A DNA stretch of 64,000 nt from CAYGDP01 sp964348665 (GCA_964348665.1 CAYGDP010000002.1:1-64000); one strand, 5' to 3'; counted from the first letter of the stretch, positions 51,140 through 60,669 are shown. Numbers and translations are program-made. Notes: generated by a model from the letters alone, not told the origin.

Positions 51140-54100
51140 GTGAAACGAAGGATTGCCGCCATTGCTCTGCTTCTTGTGGGCGTTGCCGCACCGCTGCGCG
51201 CCGCCGATCCACCACTGCAATTCAATCGTGATATCCGCCCCATCTTGTCCGAGAACTGTTCCAAGTGTCATGGGCCGGACGAAAAAGCGCGGAAAGGCAA
51301 GTTGCGGCTCGACACACAGGAAGGCGCGCTCGCTCTTCGCGACGGCAAAGCCGCGATTGTTCCCGGCAGAAACAAGCAGAGCGAATTGGTTCGTCGCATC
51401 ACGCTCAAGGACAGCGATGATGATCACATGCCGCCGGTCGAGTCGGGCAAAAAATTGACCCGGCAACAGATCGAGATTCTGCGCCGATGGATTGACCAGG
51501 GCGCGCACTGGCAGAAACACTGGGCGTTTGAACCGCCAACAAGCGCGCCGACTCCCAAAATTCGAAACTCGAAGCTCGTAATTCGAAATCCCATTGATAA
51601 TTTCATCCTCGCGCGACTCGAAAAGGAAAAACTTTCCCCTTCTCCGGAGGCATCGCGCGAAACGCTGATTCGGCGCGTTACACTCGACCTGACGGGATTG
51701 CCACCGACCTTGGCGGAGATTGACGCTTTTCTAGCTGATTCATCGGCCAACGCGTACGAGAAGGTTGTGGATCGCTTGCTGTCGTCGCCGCGATACGGCG
51801 AGCGGATGGCGATTGAGTGGCTCGACGCTGCGCGGTACGCCGACACGCATGGTTTTAACAACGACTCGGCGCGGACGATGTGGCGCTGGCGCGATTGGGT
51901 GATTGAGGCGTTTAACGCGAACATGCCTTACGACCGATTCATCACCGAGCAACTTGCGGGCGATCTTCTGCCACAACCGACACTTGACCAGCGCATCGCC
52001 ACTGGCTTTAGCCGCAACCACGTCATCAATAGTGAAGGCGGCATCATAGACGAGGAATATCGCGTGGAATACGTCGCCGACCGCGTGCGCACCTTGAGCA
52101 CCGCTTGGCTCGGGCTGACGATGGAATGTTCGCGATGCCACGACCACAAATTCGACCCGATCACCCAGCGCGATTACTACGGACTGTTTGCCTTCTTCAA
52201 CAGCGTGCCAGAGCACGGCGAGGATGGGCGCATCGCCAATGCGGTGCCGATGATTCCCGCGCCGACCCGCGAGCAACAAACCGAGCTGGCCATGCAACAA
52301 GAACAACTCCGCGCGCTCGAAGTGAAACTGAACGCCTCGCGCGCCGCGTGGCGATGGACGCCTGAAATCAAAGCCTCTTTGCCCGCCGCCGTCGAATCAA
52401 AGACCAAACCCATGCTTCAGATTTCGGCGGATGACGCGGCGCCTAAAGAAAAGGAATGGAAATTTCCAATAAAACCGCCCGCGCTGATCGACGGCTTGAA
52501 CGGCAAAGCATGGTCAGCCAGCGGATCGGATGCGACGGCACGGATCGAAGGCGCAAAACTGGATTTCAGCAAGGGGATCACGGTGGAGATGTGGATCAAG
52601 CCGGACACGACGAATCCTGCCGATGTAGCGCTCCTCTCCAATGCAGACTACACTGGTTCACCTGCCCAGCAGGGATACGGAAAGGGACAGGAAATCCGTT
52701 TGATCAACGGCGAAATACAGGTGCGGCTCAACGATTTCTTCCCCGCCTACGCCATCCGCGTGCAAAGTGAAGGCGCGGCGATTCAACCCGGCCAATGGCG
52801 TCATCTCACGTTGGTGTATAGCGGCAAAAAGAAAGCGGCGGACGTACGGATTTTCGTGGATGGACGCGAAGTAGCCACTCGGATTCTCTACGACGGCGGC
52901 GCGGTGGCGTCCACTGCGCCCTATCTGCTCGGCACTGACGTGACCAAGAAAAGCCTGTTCGTTGGCCAATTTGACGAGTTGCGTGTCTATAACTCGGCGT
53001 TCTCCCCCAAAGCGATCCAAGACGACTTTGCCGCTTTTGCGCTTCCGTATGCCGCGCGTCAGATGGAGGCAGGCGCAGCCAGCGAAATGGAGCGCGCGTG
53101 GCTGCGCAACGCCACCCTTTCGGCGACCGATGCAGCGTGGCAAACGACAGCGCAGGAACGCGATGAACTTTGGCTGCAACATTTGCGACTGCGCCGTTCC
53201 CTGCCGACTATGATGGTGATGGAGGAATTGCCCACGCCGCGCGACGCGTTTGTGTTGGCGCGCGGACATTACGAGGCGCGCGGTGAAAAAGTAAGCGCAT
53301 CTGTCCCTGAAAAACTGCTCGCGCCGTGGCCCACCAACGCGCCGCGGAACCGCCTCGGCCTCGCGCAATGGCTCGTAACGCCGGAAAATCCGCTCACGGC
53401 GCGCGTAGTGGCAAACCGGTTCTGGGCGCAATTCTTCGGCACGGGACTGGTCAAGACGTTGGAGGATTTCGGCGCGCAAGGCGAACCTCCCAGTCATCCC
53501 GAATTGCTCGACTGGCTGGCGGCGGAGTTTGTTCGGAGCGCCCATTCGACTAACGCTCAAGGTAAAGGTTGGGACGTGAAGAAATTGCACAAGCTCATCG
53601 TCATGAGTGCGACGTATCGGCAAAGTTCGAAAGCCAATTCGAAATTGCTGGCGCGCGATCCGGAGAATCGTCTGCTGGCGCGCGCGCCGCGGTTGCGGCT
53701 GCCGGCGGAAATCGTTCGTGATAACGCGCTCGCGACGGCGGGATTGCTCACAGAAAAAATCGGCGGACCGAGTGTGTATCCGTTTCAGCCCAAAGACCTC
53801 TACAACGGCCTCGTCGTCGGCGCGGATTATCCAGGGACGAAATGGTTGCAAAGCAAAGGAGACGATCTCTATCGCCGCAGTCTCTACACATTTTGGAAGC
53901 GCACCGTGCCGCATCCGGTCATGACGACCTTCGACGCGCCCGACCGCGAGTTTTGCATTGTGCGCCGTTCCCGGACAAACACGCCGTTGCAAGCGTTGAT
54001 CTTACTGAATGAACCTGCGTTCCTCGAAGCGGCACGGCATTTGGGGGAGCGCATGACGCGCGAAGGTGGCAACACCGCCGAGAGCCGCGTGCAGTTCGCG

Positions 54101-54316
54101 TTTCGACTCGTCACGGGCCGCGCGCCGCAACCGGCGGAGATGAAGGAATTGATCGCGTCCTTTGCCGCCGCCCAGCGGGATTTTACCACGGACGCCGCCG
54201 CCGCCCGCGCGTTTCTGAAACTACCTGCCGATGCGGCGCCATCTCCCGACCAAGCCGCCTGCGCGATGGTGGCAAGCATCATCCTGAATCTTGACGAAAC
54301 GATTACGAAGGAATAA
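51140..54316 (+). CDS. PSCyt1/DUF1549/DUF1553 protein with LamG-like domain
   Basis: 1058 residues from a GTG that starts a clean signal peptide (KRRIAAIALLLVGVAAPLRA). A haem motif CSKCH is at 40-44, then DUF1549 at about 150-355 (NFILARLEKEKLSPSPEA ... FNNDSARTMWRWRDWVIEAF) with a second CSRCH. A LamG/concanavalin-type sandwich follows at about 450-635 (ITVEMWIKPDTTNPADVALL), then DUF1553 at about 730 to the end (RNRLGLAQWLVTPENPLTAR; PLQALILLNEPAFLEAA). It is exported and typical of Planctomycetota/Verrucomicrobiota. It pairs with the DUF1501 gene 4 bp downstream. The LamG domain suggests carbohydrate binding. Confidence 0.9.
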   Translation: MKRRIAAIALLLVGVAAPLRAADPPLQFNRDIRPILSENCSKCHGPDEKARKGKLRLDTQEGALALRDGKAAIVPGRNKQSELVRRITLKDSDDDHMPPVESGKKLTRQQIEILRRWIDQGAHWQKHWAFEPPTSAPTPKIRNSKLVIRNPIDNFILARLEKEKLSPSPEASRETLIRRVTLDLTGLPPTLAEIDAFLADSSANAYEKVVDRLLSSPRYGERMAIEWLDAARYADTHGFNNDSARTMWRWRDWVIEAFNANMPYDRFITEQLAGDLLPQPTLDQRIATGFSRNHVINSEGGIIDEEYRVEYVADRVRTLSTAWLGLTMECSRCHDHKFDPITQRDYYGLFAFFNSVPEHGEDGRIANAVPMIPAPTREQQTELAMQQEQLRALEVKLNASRAAWRWTPEIKASLPAAVESKTKPMLQISADDAAPKEKEWKFPIKPPALIDGLNGKAWSASGSDATARIEGAKLDFSKGITVEMWIKPDTTNPADVALLSNADYTGSPAQQGYGKGQEIRLINGEIQVRLNDFFPAYAIRVQSEGAAIQPGQWRHLTLVYSGKKKAADVRIFVDGREVATRILYDGGAVASTAPYLLGTDVTKKSLFVGQFDELRVYNSAFSPKAIQDDFAAFALPYAARQMEAGAASEMERAWLRNATLSATDAAWQTTAQERDELWLQHLRLRRSLPTMMVMEELPTPRDAFVLARGHYEARGEKVSASVPEKLLAPWPTNAPRNRLGLAQWLVTPENPLTARVVANRFWAQFFGTGLVKTLEDFGAQGEPPSHPELLDWLAAEFVRSAHSTNAQGKGWDVKKLHKLIVMSATYRQSSKANSKLLARDPENRLLARAPRLRLPAEIVRDNALATAGLLTEKIGGPSVYPFQPKDLYNGLVVGADYPGTKWLQSKGDDLYRRSLYTFWKRTVPHPVMTTFDAPDREFCIVRRSRTNTPLQALILLNEPAFLEAARHLGERMTREGGNTAESRVQFAFRLVTGRAPQPAEMKELIASFAAAQRDFTTDAAAARAFLKLPADAAPSPDQAACAMVASIILNLDETITKE

Positions 54317-54320
54317 GACA

Positions 54321-55778
54321 ATGCATTGTAATTGCTACGACATGCCGCTGACGCGGCGCGAGTTTTTCGTGAAAGCCGGCTTGGGTCTCGGCGCGGCTGC
54401 ACTGGCGCATGTGCTCGGACGCGACGCGTTCGCCGACTTGCCCTCGCTTGTCGCGCGCGGCGGATTGCCGGGCGTGCCGCACTTTGCGCCGAAAACCAAA
54501 CGCGTGATTTGTCTGTTCCAATCGGGCGGGCCGTCGCATCTCGAACTGCTCGATCATAAACCGCTCTTGCGCGAGCGGTTCAATGAAGACTTGCCCGATT
54601 CGATTCGCAAAGGCCAGCGCATCACCGGGATGGTGGCGTCGCAAGCACGACTGGCGTTGCAGCCGAGCAAGTACGAGTTCAAACGCTGTGGCAAAAGCGG
54701 GGCGTGGATTTCCGATCTGATGCCGCAGACGCAGGCGATCGCGGACGACATTTGCATCATTAACTCGATGCACACGGAGGCGATCAATCACGACCCGGCG
54801 ATCACGTTTTTTCAGACGGGCAGTCAACAACCGGGCAGGCCCAGCATCGGCGCGTGGGTGGACTATGGGCTTGGTACGCTCAACGAGAATCTGCCGACGT
54901 TTATGGTCTTGGTGTCCGTTGCCACCGAGGGCGGCGCGGGTCAGGGATTACTGGCGCGACTCTGGGGTAGCGGTTTTTTGCCGAGCCGACATCAAGGCGT
55001 TCAAGTCCGCAGCGCGGGCGAGCCTGTTCTGTATCTGGACAATCCCGAAGGCATCACGCGCGAGCGACGGCGGGCGATGCTCTACCGTGTAGCGGCGTTG
55101 AATCGAATTCGCCGCCAGGAGACGGGTGATCCAGAAATCGAGACGCGGATCAGCCAATACGAGATGGCGTATCGGATGCAAGCCAGCGTGCCGGAGATCA
55201 TGGATTTGAAAGGCGAACCGGATTCGGTGCTGAAACTGTACGGCGAGAGCGCACAAAAACCCGGCAGCTTCGCGCGGAACTGTCTGCTCGCGCGCCGACT
55301 GGCCGAGCGCGGCGTACGATTCATCCAGCTGTATCATCGCGATTGGGATCATCACGGCGGGTTGACAGGGCGGATGCCTTCGATTTGCAAAGACGTGGAT
55401 CAAGCCTCTGCCGCACTGGTCGCCGACCTCAAGCAGCGCGGGATGCTCAACGATACGCTTGTGATTTGGGGCGGTGAATTTGGGCGCACGCCATACGCGC
55501 AAGGCAACGCCGCCAAAGACGGTTACGGGCGCGATCATCACGGGAAAGCGTTTTCCATCTGGATGGCCGGTGGCGGCATCAAAAACGGAATCGTCCATGG
55601 CAAGAGCGATGATTTCGGATTCAACGTCGTTTCCGATCCTGTCCACATCCACGACCTTCAAGCGACCATCCTGCATTGTCTCGGTGTTGACCACACGAGA
55701 CTTGTCTATCGGTTTCAAGGCCGTGACTACCGTCTCACCGACGTGCATGGCGAATTAGTTAAACCGATACTGTTGTAA
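54321..55778 (+). CDS. DUF1501 secreted protein
   Basis: 485 residues from the ATG at 54321. A twin-arginine signal TRREFFVKAGLGLGAAAL (11-28) is present. The DUF1501 body is recognised by KRVICLFQSGGPSHLELLDHKP, NDTLVIWGGEFGRTPYAQG and KDGYGRDHHGKAFSIWMAGGG, related to the sulfatase/phosphatase fold. It is the constant partner of DUF1549/DUF1553 cytochromes. Export and genetic pairing suggest a joint envelope or extracellular activity on polymers; this is not established. Confidence 0.9.
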   Translation: MHCNCYDMPLTRREFFVKAGLGLGAAALAHVLGRDAFADLPSLVARGGLPGVPHFAPKTKRVICLFQSGGPSHLELLDHKPLLRERFNEDLPDSIRKGQRITGMVASQARLALQPSKYEFKRCGKSGAWISDLMPQTQAIADDICIINSMHTEAINHDPAITFFQTGSQQPGRPSIGAWVDYGLGTLNENLPTFMVLVSVATEGGAGQGLLARLWGSGFLPSRHQGVQVRSAGEPVLYLDNPEGITRERRRAMLYRVAALNRIRRQETGDPEIETRISQYEMAYRMQASVPEIMDLKGEPDSVLKLYGESAQKPGSFARNCLLARRLAERGVRFIQLYHRDWDHHGGLTGRMPSICKDVDQASAALVADLKQRGMLNDTLVIWGGEFGRTPYAQGNAAKDGYGRDHHGKAFSIWMAGGGIKNGIVHGKSDDFGFNVVSDPVHIHDLQATILHCLGVDHTRLVYRFQGRDYRLTDVHGELVKPILL

Positions 55779-55796
55779 CAGAATCACTCACAGGAT

Positions 55797-56858
55797 TCAC
55801 TTTAAGTGCCAATTCAGAAACGACTCCGCGGTGGCGCGCGCTGCAGGCGAATAGCGATGACCTTCACGATGATTGAGCCAGCCGACGTTATTCGGCGAGC
55901 CCAGTAATTTGTAAACAGGCATCACCGTTTCAACAAACGGCCAGCTCTTGTCGTTGTCGGCTGACTCGCCCGCCAGCAATAGGAATGGACGAGGGGCGAT
56001 GAGCGCAAGGAGTTGATGATGTTCTAGAGGGAAACTTTTCTCTTGAACCCCGTCGCCGAGATACCAAACCGCGTCCCAATTGCTAAAATGAATCCCGATC
56101 CCGCCTTCGCTGAAGACAGCAGCTTTAAAGCGGTCGTCGAACGCAGCGGCATAGAGCACTTCTTTCGCGCCGAGCGAATGTCCGACGCAACCGATTCGGT
56201 TTTTATCCACAATCGGCAATGATTCGAGAAAATCGGCAGCGCGAATCGCGTCGAAGGTCATCCGAGTCATTCCTTTCCAAGTCGGATGCCGAGCCTGCAT
56301 GGTGGCGACGTGGGTTTTGTAGTCGCTGCCCTCTCCAAAGATGAAATTGCGCGGGCAGAGTGCGATATAGCCGCGTTCGGCGAGTTGAACGCCAATGGCG
56401 AGTTCGGGTTTCTCGATTTCAAGGCCGGCGGGCTGACGTGCCTGCGCGGGGGTTGTTGCATGAAAAACAACAACGGCGGGGTGTTTCATTTTGGAGTGCT
56501 GGAGCAATGGAGTCTTGGAGTCTTGTGGAATCAAAAGATAGCCGTCGGTCCAGACGCCGTTTTCGATCTGATAGCGAACAAATTGGCGGGTGAATTTTGG
56601 TAAAACTTCCGTTGATATGATTTCGCTCTTGAGTGAGGCTCGTTTTCGTGGGAATGCGCCAAGATAAGCGAGCCACTCTTTCCGAATGTCCGCCCGCTGC
56701 TGCGTCCACGCGCGTTTGGTTGTCAGTAGGAACGGCCCGAGTTTGGGAGAGCCAACCGGCTGCGACGAAGGCGATTTCTGCAAGTCGTTCATTGGTTCTC
56801 GGGCGGCAGCGTACGAGAGCGCAGCAATCATTGCTATCGTTATCGCCTTGTGTCTCAC
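55797..56858 (-). CDS. Secreted alpha/beta hydrolase
   Basis: 353 residues from a GTG at 56858; a signal peptide covers about 1-19 (ITIAMIAALSYAAA). The nucleophile elbow is GHSLGAKE with Ser228. A later Asp (ESADND) and His (NHREGHRYS) complete a plausible triad. It resembles dienelactone-hydrolase/acetyl-xylan-esterase-like enzymes of bacterial polysaccharide degraders. Substrate unknown. It follows the DUF1501 gene in convergent orientation. A TACAAC box seven bases before the GTG supports the start. Confidence 0.85.
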   Translation of the reverse strand: MRHKAITIAMIAALSYAAAREPMNDLQKSPSSQPVGSPKLGPFLLTTKRAWTQQRADIRKEWLAYLGAFPRKRASLKSEIISTEVLPKFTRQFVRYQIENGVWTDGYLLIPQDSKTPLLQHSKMKHPAVVVFHATTPAQARQPAGLEIEKPELAIGVQLAERGYIALCPRNFIFGEGSDYKTHVATMQARHPTWKGMTRMTFDAIRAADFLESLPIVDKNRIGCVGHSLGAKEVLYAAAFDDRFKAAVFSEGGIGIHFSNWDAVWYLGDGVQEKSFPLEHHQLLALIAPRPFLLLAGESADNDKSWPFVETVMPVYKLLGSPNNVGWLNHREGHRYSPAARATAESFLNWHLK

Positions 56859-56865
56859 ATTTTTC

Positions 56866-56895
56866 GTTGTACGACCGCCGAATCCTCAAAAGCAA
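56866..56895 (-). promoter_or_regulatory. Leaderless-type promoter of the alpha/beta hydrolase gene
   Basis: Minus strand: TTGCTT, 18-bp spacer, TACAAC, 7 nt, GTG. No Shine-Dalgarno. Confidence 0.5.
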
Positions 56896-56907
56896 CAGCG
56901 CACTACA

Positions 56908-57804
56908 CTATGGTTTTGATTCCCGCCAGAGCCAGCGGAGTGAATCTGGCAGGATGGCGCCACCATGTTTTCCGTTGTGACCGCCTGTGCCGAACTCGAA
57001 TTTGTAGTCGTAGCCCGCATACTTGAGCGCAGCCGCCATTTCTTGATTGGCTAGCGGCCAGTTACCGTGTTCGTTGTCGAGATCGGCGGAGCCATCTTGG
57101 AGAAAAACCCGGATCGGTTTGCGCGGCTTGGTTTTGCGGATCAGCACTGGATAATTGTGACCGCCTTCGCGCTTCGATTTGCCGCTGGCGATGTTGGTAA
57201 AGCTGCCGATGTGACTCAATACCTTCCCGAAGGCTTCGGGCTTCTCCCACGCGACGGTAAAAGCACAAATCCCGCCGCTGCTCATGCCGCAAATGGCGCG
57301 CTGGCTAGGGTCGTCAGTCAGTTTATAAGATTTGCCGACCTCCGGCAGGATTTCTTCGAGGAGAAATCGGGCGTATTGATCGCTCAACGTGTCGTACTCG
57401 AAGCTGCGGTTGTTGGGTTTCCATTTGTCTTTGGGAAGCTCCGCGCCTTTGTGGCCGGGATTGATGAAAATTCCGACGGTGACGGGCATTTCTTTTTTGT
57501 GGATTAGATTGTCAAATACGATCGGCACACGCATATCACCCGTTTCGTTGACATAGGCATGGCCGTCCTGAAACGCCATCACGGCCGCGGGGGTTTTGGG
57601 GTCGTATTGCGCGGGGACATAAACCAAATACTCCCGAATCGTTCCCTCAAAAACCTGGCTCTTCCACTCATGCTTGGTTACCGTCCCGCGCGGCACACCA
57701 TCCTGCCGCTGCGAATCAGGGCCGAATTTGTACGACTCCTCCGCGCCGAAGCACGAAGCGACAAACCAACCGGCGAACAGTGAAAAAAAGTGTTTCGTAT
57801 TCAT
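56908..57804 (-). CDS. Secreted esterase, enterochelin esterase/esterase D-like
   Basis: 298 residues with a signal peptide (about 1-20, FAGWFVASCFGAEE). The alpha/beta hydrolase is marked by REYLVYVPAQYDPK, MAFQDGHAY, the oxyanion stretch TVGIFINPGHK, and the nucleophile GMSSGG (Ser175 in RAICGMSSGGICAF). The C-terminal HNGKHGG holds the likely catalytic His. Related proteins deacylate plant polysaccharides (feruloyl or acetyl esterases) or siderophores. It starts 3 bp after the beta-lactamase-like gene, so it is the last gene of a three-gene operon. Confidence 0.88.
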   Translation of the reverse strand: MNTKHFFSLFAGWFVASCFGAEESYKFGPDSQRQDGVPRGTVTKHEWKSQVFEGTIREYLVYVPAQYDPKTPAAVMAFQDGHAYVNETGDMRVPIVFDNLIHKKEMPVTVGIFINPGHKGAELPKDKWKPNNRSFEYDTLSDQYARFLLEEILPEVGKSYKLTDDPSQRAICGMSSGGICAFTVAWEKPEAFGKVLSHIGSFTNIASGKSKREGGHNYPVLIRKTKPRKPIRVFLQDGSADLDNEHGNWPLANQEMAAALKYAGYDYKFEFGTGGHNGKHGGAILPDSLRWLWRESKP

Positions 57805-57807
57805 TCG

Positions 57808-59115
57808 TTACTTGTAGCGCGCAAATAAATCGCCGTCAGGCCATTTTTTTACTTTGTCGGCGGCTTTGTGGAGCGCGCTGTCAATATCACCGTCCGACCT
57901 CGATCGTTGATTGAAAAGCACCACCCAAGTAAGACCATCGTGACGTCGGACGAGCAGCGTAGCCGTGCCGGGCAAACTGCCCGCGTGCCAATAATTCGCC
58001 TTGCCATCCTTGGTCGGTCGCACATTCCAGCCTAGTCCGTAATAAGCAACTCTAGGTTTTCCGTTTTTGTCGAGTCCGGCGGGAGGTCGGGGGCGCTCGT
58101 ACATTATTTTTGCTCGCTGCGGCGAAAGAATCTCATTTTTCCCCGGTCGGTCGAGTGCCGCCGCAAAACGCGCGAGGTCTACCGCCGACGCAATCCATCC
58201 TCCGTGCGCGTCCATCGCTTCGAGATGCCAAGCGCCGTAGGGATTGGGAACTTTTTCATCGCCGAGTTTTGCGAAGACCGATTGCTCTGACTTGAGTTTG
58301 GGTTGATAATAACGCACTTCGTTTTTCGCGCGACCATCGAGGAGCGTGCGACCCATCCGCATCTGTGTGATTCCAATCGGGGCGAGCACCTCTTCGCGCA
58401 TGTAGTCCTCATAACACTTCCCTGTTACTTTCTCGATGACCCGACCGAGCACACAGTACCCAAAATTCGAGTAGGCCTCGCGTGTGCCCGGATCGAAATC
58501 AAGTGGCTTCCCCATCATGTATCGGATGATATCCTCCGGCTCGGCGGGGGACGGTTTACCGAGCGTCTTTGCGATTTCTTCCGACATAAACATCGGGTCA
58601 CCGCTCTTTTCCCGGTCGAAGCCGCCCGTGTGTTGCAGAAGTTGCCGGACGGTGATCTCTTTCAGCCGTTTGTCCATCTTGGCGCTGTTTTCCAAATACG
58701 GTTCTAAGTCGAGCAGCTTGAAGGCTTTCGCGTCGAGTTTGAGGCGATAGCGATGGTCCTCGACCAGCTTCATGATTGCCACTCCGGTAATGGGCTTGGA
58801 AATGCTCGCGATACGAAAGAGCGACGTTGGGTGCGCGGATTCTTTCGCATCCACGTCAGCCCAACCATACCCGCGCGCGTAAACCAGCCGACCGTCCTTC
58901 ATGACGGCCAGCGCGCCGCCCGGGACGCGCCGCTTTTTCATAAAGGCGATGACCGCATCGTCGAAACTTTTCAATTCGGGATTTTCGTCTCCACTCATTG
59001 AAATCTCCTTGGAACGGATTTCTTCTCCTACACCGCTCGCTAGAACGGCAAATAGTACAAGCCCAAAGAAATAGACGAAACACAAATCCCGACGGTCGAT
59101 GTGATTTTTTTTCAT
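57808..59115 (-). CDS. Serine hydrolase, beta-lactamase class C/D-Ala-D-Ala peptidase family
   Basis: 435 residues with an N-terminal membrane or signal segment (about 12-29). The active-site Ser-x-x-Lys is S104-I-S-K107 (FRIASISKPIT), the Tyr motif is YSN (215-217), and the third box is HAG in NYWHAGSLPG. The family includes AmpC, esterase EstB and DD-peptidases. Genomic context favours an esterase or peptidase rather than antibiotic resistance. Its ATG overlaps the stop of the M42 gene (4 bp). Confidence 0.88.
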   Translation of the reverse strand: MKKNHIDRRDLCFVYFFGLVLFAVLASGVGEEIRSKEISMSGDENPELKSFDDAVIAFMKKRRVPGGALAVMKDGRLVYARGYGWADVDAKESAHPTSLFRIASISKPITGVAIMKLVEDHRYRLKLDAKAFKLLDLEPYLENSAKMDKRLKEITVRQLLQHTGGFDREKSGDPMFMSEEIAKTLGKPSPAEPEDIIRYMMGKPLDFDPGTREAYSNFGYCVLGRVIEKVTGKCYEDYMREEVLAPIGITQMRMGRTLLDGRAKNEVRYYQPKLKSEQSVFAKLGDEKVPNPYGAWHLEAMDAHGGWIASAVDLARFAAALDRPGKNEILSPQRAKIMYERPRPPAGLDKNGKPRVAYYGLGWNVRPTKDGKANYWHAGSLPGTATLLVRRHDGLTWVVLFNQRSRSDGDIDSALHKAADKVKKWPDGDLFARYK

Positions 59116-60167
59116 CCAATCTCTCCGGCGGTTTCCAACAGCTTCTTCCGATGCAACTGCAACAGCTTGAGCACCCGCTTGCGCAGCAACGGTTGCAACG
59201 CCCGCAATTCACCCGCCCGCTCGCACGCCGCGACGATGAAACGAACCAGCCCGGTGAAATCATCAGCGTGGATGTACTCCGGCGCGATGTCGCGGTCGCC
59301 TTGGTTGTGATAGTTACAGAGCGGCACACAGACGCCGCTCGCCGTGTAGCCGAGCACATTAAACGCCGTCGCTTCACATGTCCCGCCCTCCATCAAGCGT
59401 TGTTGAAAGGGGACAACCTTCAATTCGCGCGCGACTTTGAGCAGAAATTGCGTCAAGGCCGGGTCGAACATGCTCGCGCGGTCGCCAAGACGTACAACAT
59501 ATCCTTTCCCTTGTTCTGCTCCGCGCAAAGCTTTGCTGGTCTCGATCGAAACAACCGGCACGGATTTTGGCAAGACATTCCCGCTCGCTAAAGCCGTTGC
59601 CCCCGCAAACCCAACTTCCTCGGCGCGCGTAAAGATTGCGTAGAGATTCACTGCGGTCTTTGTGCGCGACAATTCATCCAAGGCAGCCAACAAAGCCGCG
59701 CATCCCGCCACATCATCGATGGCGCGCGAGTAAATCCGTTTTCCGCGGAGTTGATACGCGGGAAAATCCCACTGCGCAAAATCGCCGACTGCAACTGTGC
59801 CGGCGAAACGAGCCATCGCGCGCTGTTCGGCCACCGACTCGATCACGCCGGTCACTTCGCCGTGCGCAGTCTGCGCGCGGATTTTCGCGCCGACGGCGTT
59901 CTTGCCGCGCGTGTCGCCATACGATTGCAGAGTAGCAGCGACGCCATTCACTTCGACGACTTCGAACCCTGGATGATCCATGTGTGCGGCGAACGCTATC
60001 GCCTGTGCGCGACTGCGTTGGCAGCGGACGATGAGATTGCCGAAGCGATCGGCGCGCACCGGAAGCTTGCGGGCAAGGGCGAAGGCCCGGACGTGCGCCG
60101 CGACGGCCTGTTCGTGAAACGGCGCGGTGGGAAGCGAGAGCGTGGCGCGAAGGATGGAAAGGCTCAC
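59112..60167 (-). CDS. M42 family zinc aminopeptidase
   Basis: 351 residues from a GTG at 60167. Metal ligands and catalytic residues are seen in AAHMDHPGF (His62), SRAIDDVAGC (Asp151 or 152), and FTRAEEVGFAGA (Glu183, Glu184), all hallmarks of M42 (glutamyl aminopeptidase/endoglucanase M) enzymes that form large cytoplasmic dodecamers. The substitution pattern at the N-terminus (LSLPTAPFHEQAV) is also typical. First gene of the operon with the serine hydrolase and esterase. A TAAAAA box ends 6 nt before the GTG. Confidence 0.88.
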   Translation of the reverse strand: MSLSILRATLSLPTAPFHEQAVAAHVRAFALARKLPVRADRFGNLIVRCQRSRAQAIAFAAHMDHPGFEVVEVNGVAATLQSYGDTRGKNAVGAKIRAQTAHGEVTGVIESVAEQRAMARFAGTVAVGDFAQWDFPAYQLRGKRIYSRAIDDVAGCAALLAALDELSRTKTAVNLYAIFTRAEEVGFAGATALASGNVLPKSVPVVSIETSKALRGAEQGKGYVVRLGDRASMFDPALTQFLLKVARELKVVPFQQRLMEGGTCEATAFNVLGYTASGVCVPLCNYHNQGDRDIAPEYIHADDFTGLVRFIVAACERAGELRALQPLLRKRVLKLLQLHRKKLLETAGEIG

Positions 60168-60201
60168 GGCTAATTTTTACCACGAACGGGTGTAATTCAC
60201 C

Positions 60202-60669
60202 ATGAATATGCAAACGATATCGTCTTCGCATCACTTGACATCGCCCATGCTACCTCCTACCTTCGCCGACAAAATGCTGACTCGATATTTGGCCAACTTG
60301 TCCATGGGAAGATTGATCTTGTGGTGTTACTTCATTTGGTATGCGGTCGTTGTGGTGCGGTACTTTGATCCCAGCCCCCGCTTGTGGCTGACTTCGCTAG
60401 GATTGAGCGCGATCATCGGGTTTGCGCTTTACGTGAGCACGACGAAGACAGGCGCGAACAATTTAAAACTGGATCGCTGGCAAACCATGCGGCTGTTTTT
60501 GATGCCGTTTTGTGTGTCGAGTTTCGCGGCACTGGTAAAAGGACGAGGATTCGTGTTGGTATTTTCACCTGACCCAACCGAGATTTTGGTCGCCATTGGA
60601 CTTTGCGCCTTGCTCTGCGGAGTCGTCGCGCTTGTCAAGCGACGCGCGCGGCACGCGTCTTCTCCTTGA
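60202..60669 (+). CDS. Small membrane protein of unknown function
   Basis: 155 residues. Three or four hydrophobic segments: about 38-53 (LILWCYFIWYAVVVVRY), 64-79, 97-111 and 127-145. There is no known family, and the arginine-rich tail (KRRARHASSP) should be cytoplasmic. A TGTAAT box is 5 nt before the ATG. It is divergent from the M42 gene and convergent with the ABC ATPase gene, 2 bp from its end. Confidence 0.65.
   Translation: MNMQTISSSHHLTSPMLPPTFADKMLTRYLANLSMGRLILWCYFIWYAVVVVRYFDPSPRLWLTSLGLSAIIGFALYVSTTKTGANNLKLDRWQTMRLFLMPFCVSSFAALVKGRGFVLVFSPDPTEILVAIGLCALLCGVVALVKRRARHASSP

Noticed and set aside
57809..57814. TACAAG box 6 nt before the esterase ATG as a leaderless promoter
   Set aside because: It coincides with the last codons of the upstream coupled gene, and the 3-bp gap indicates operon read-through.
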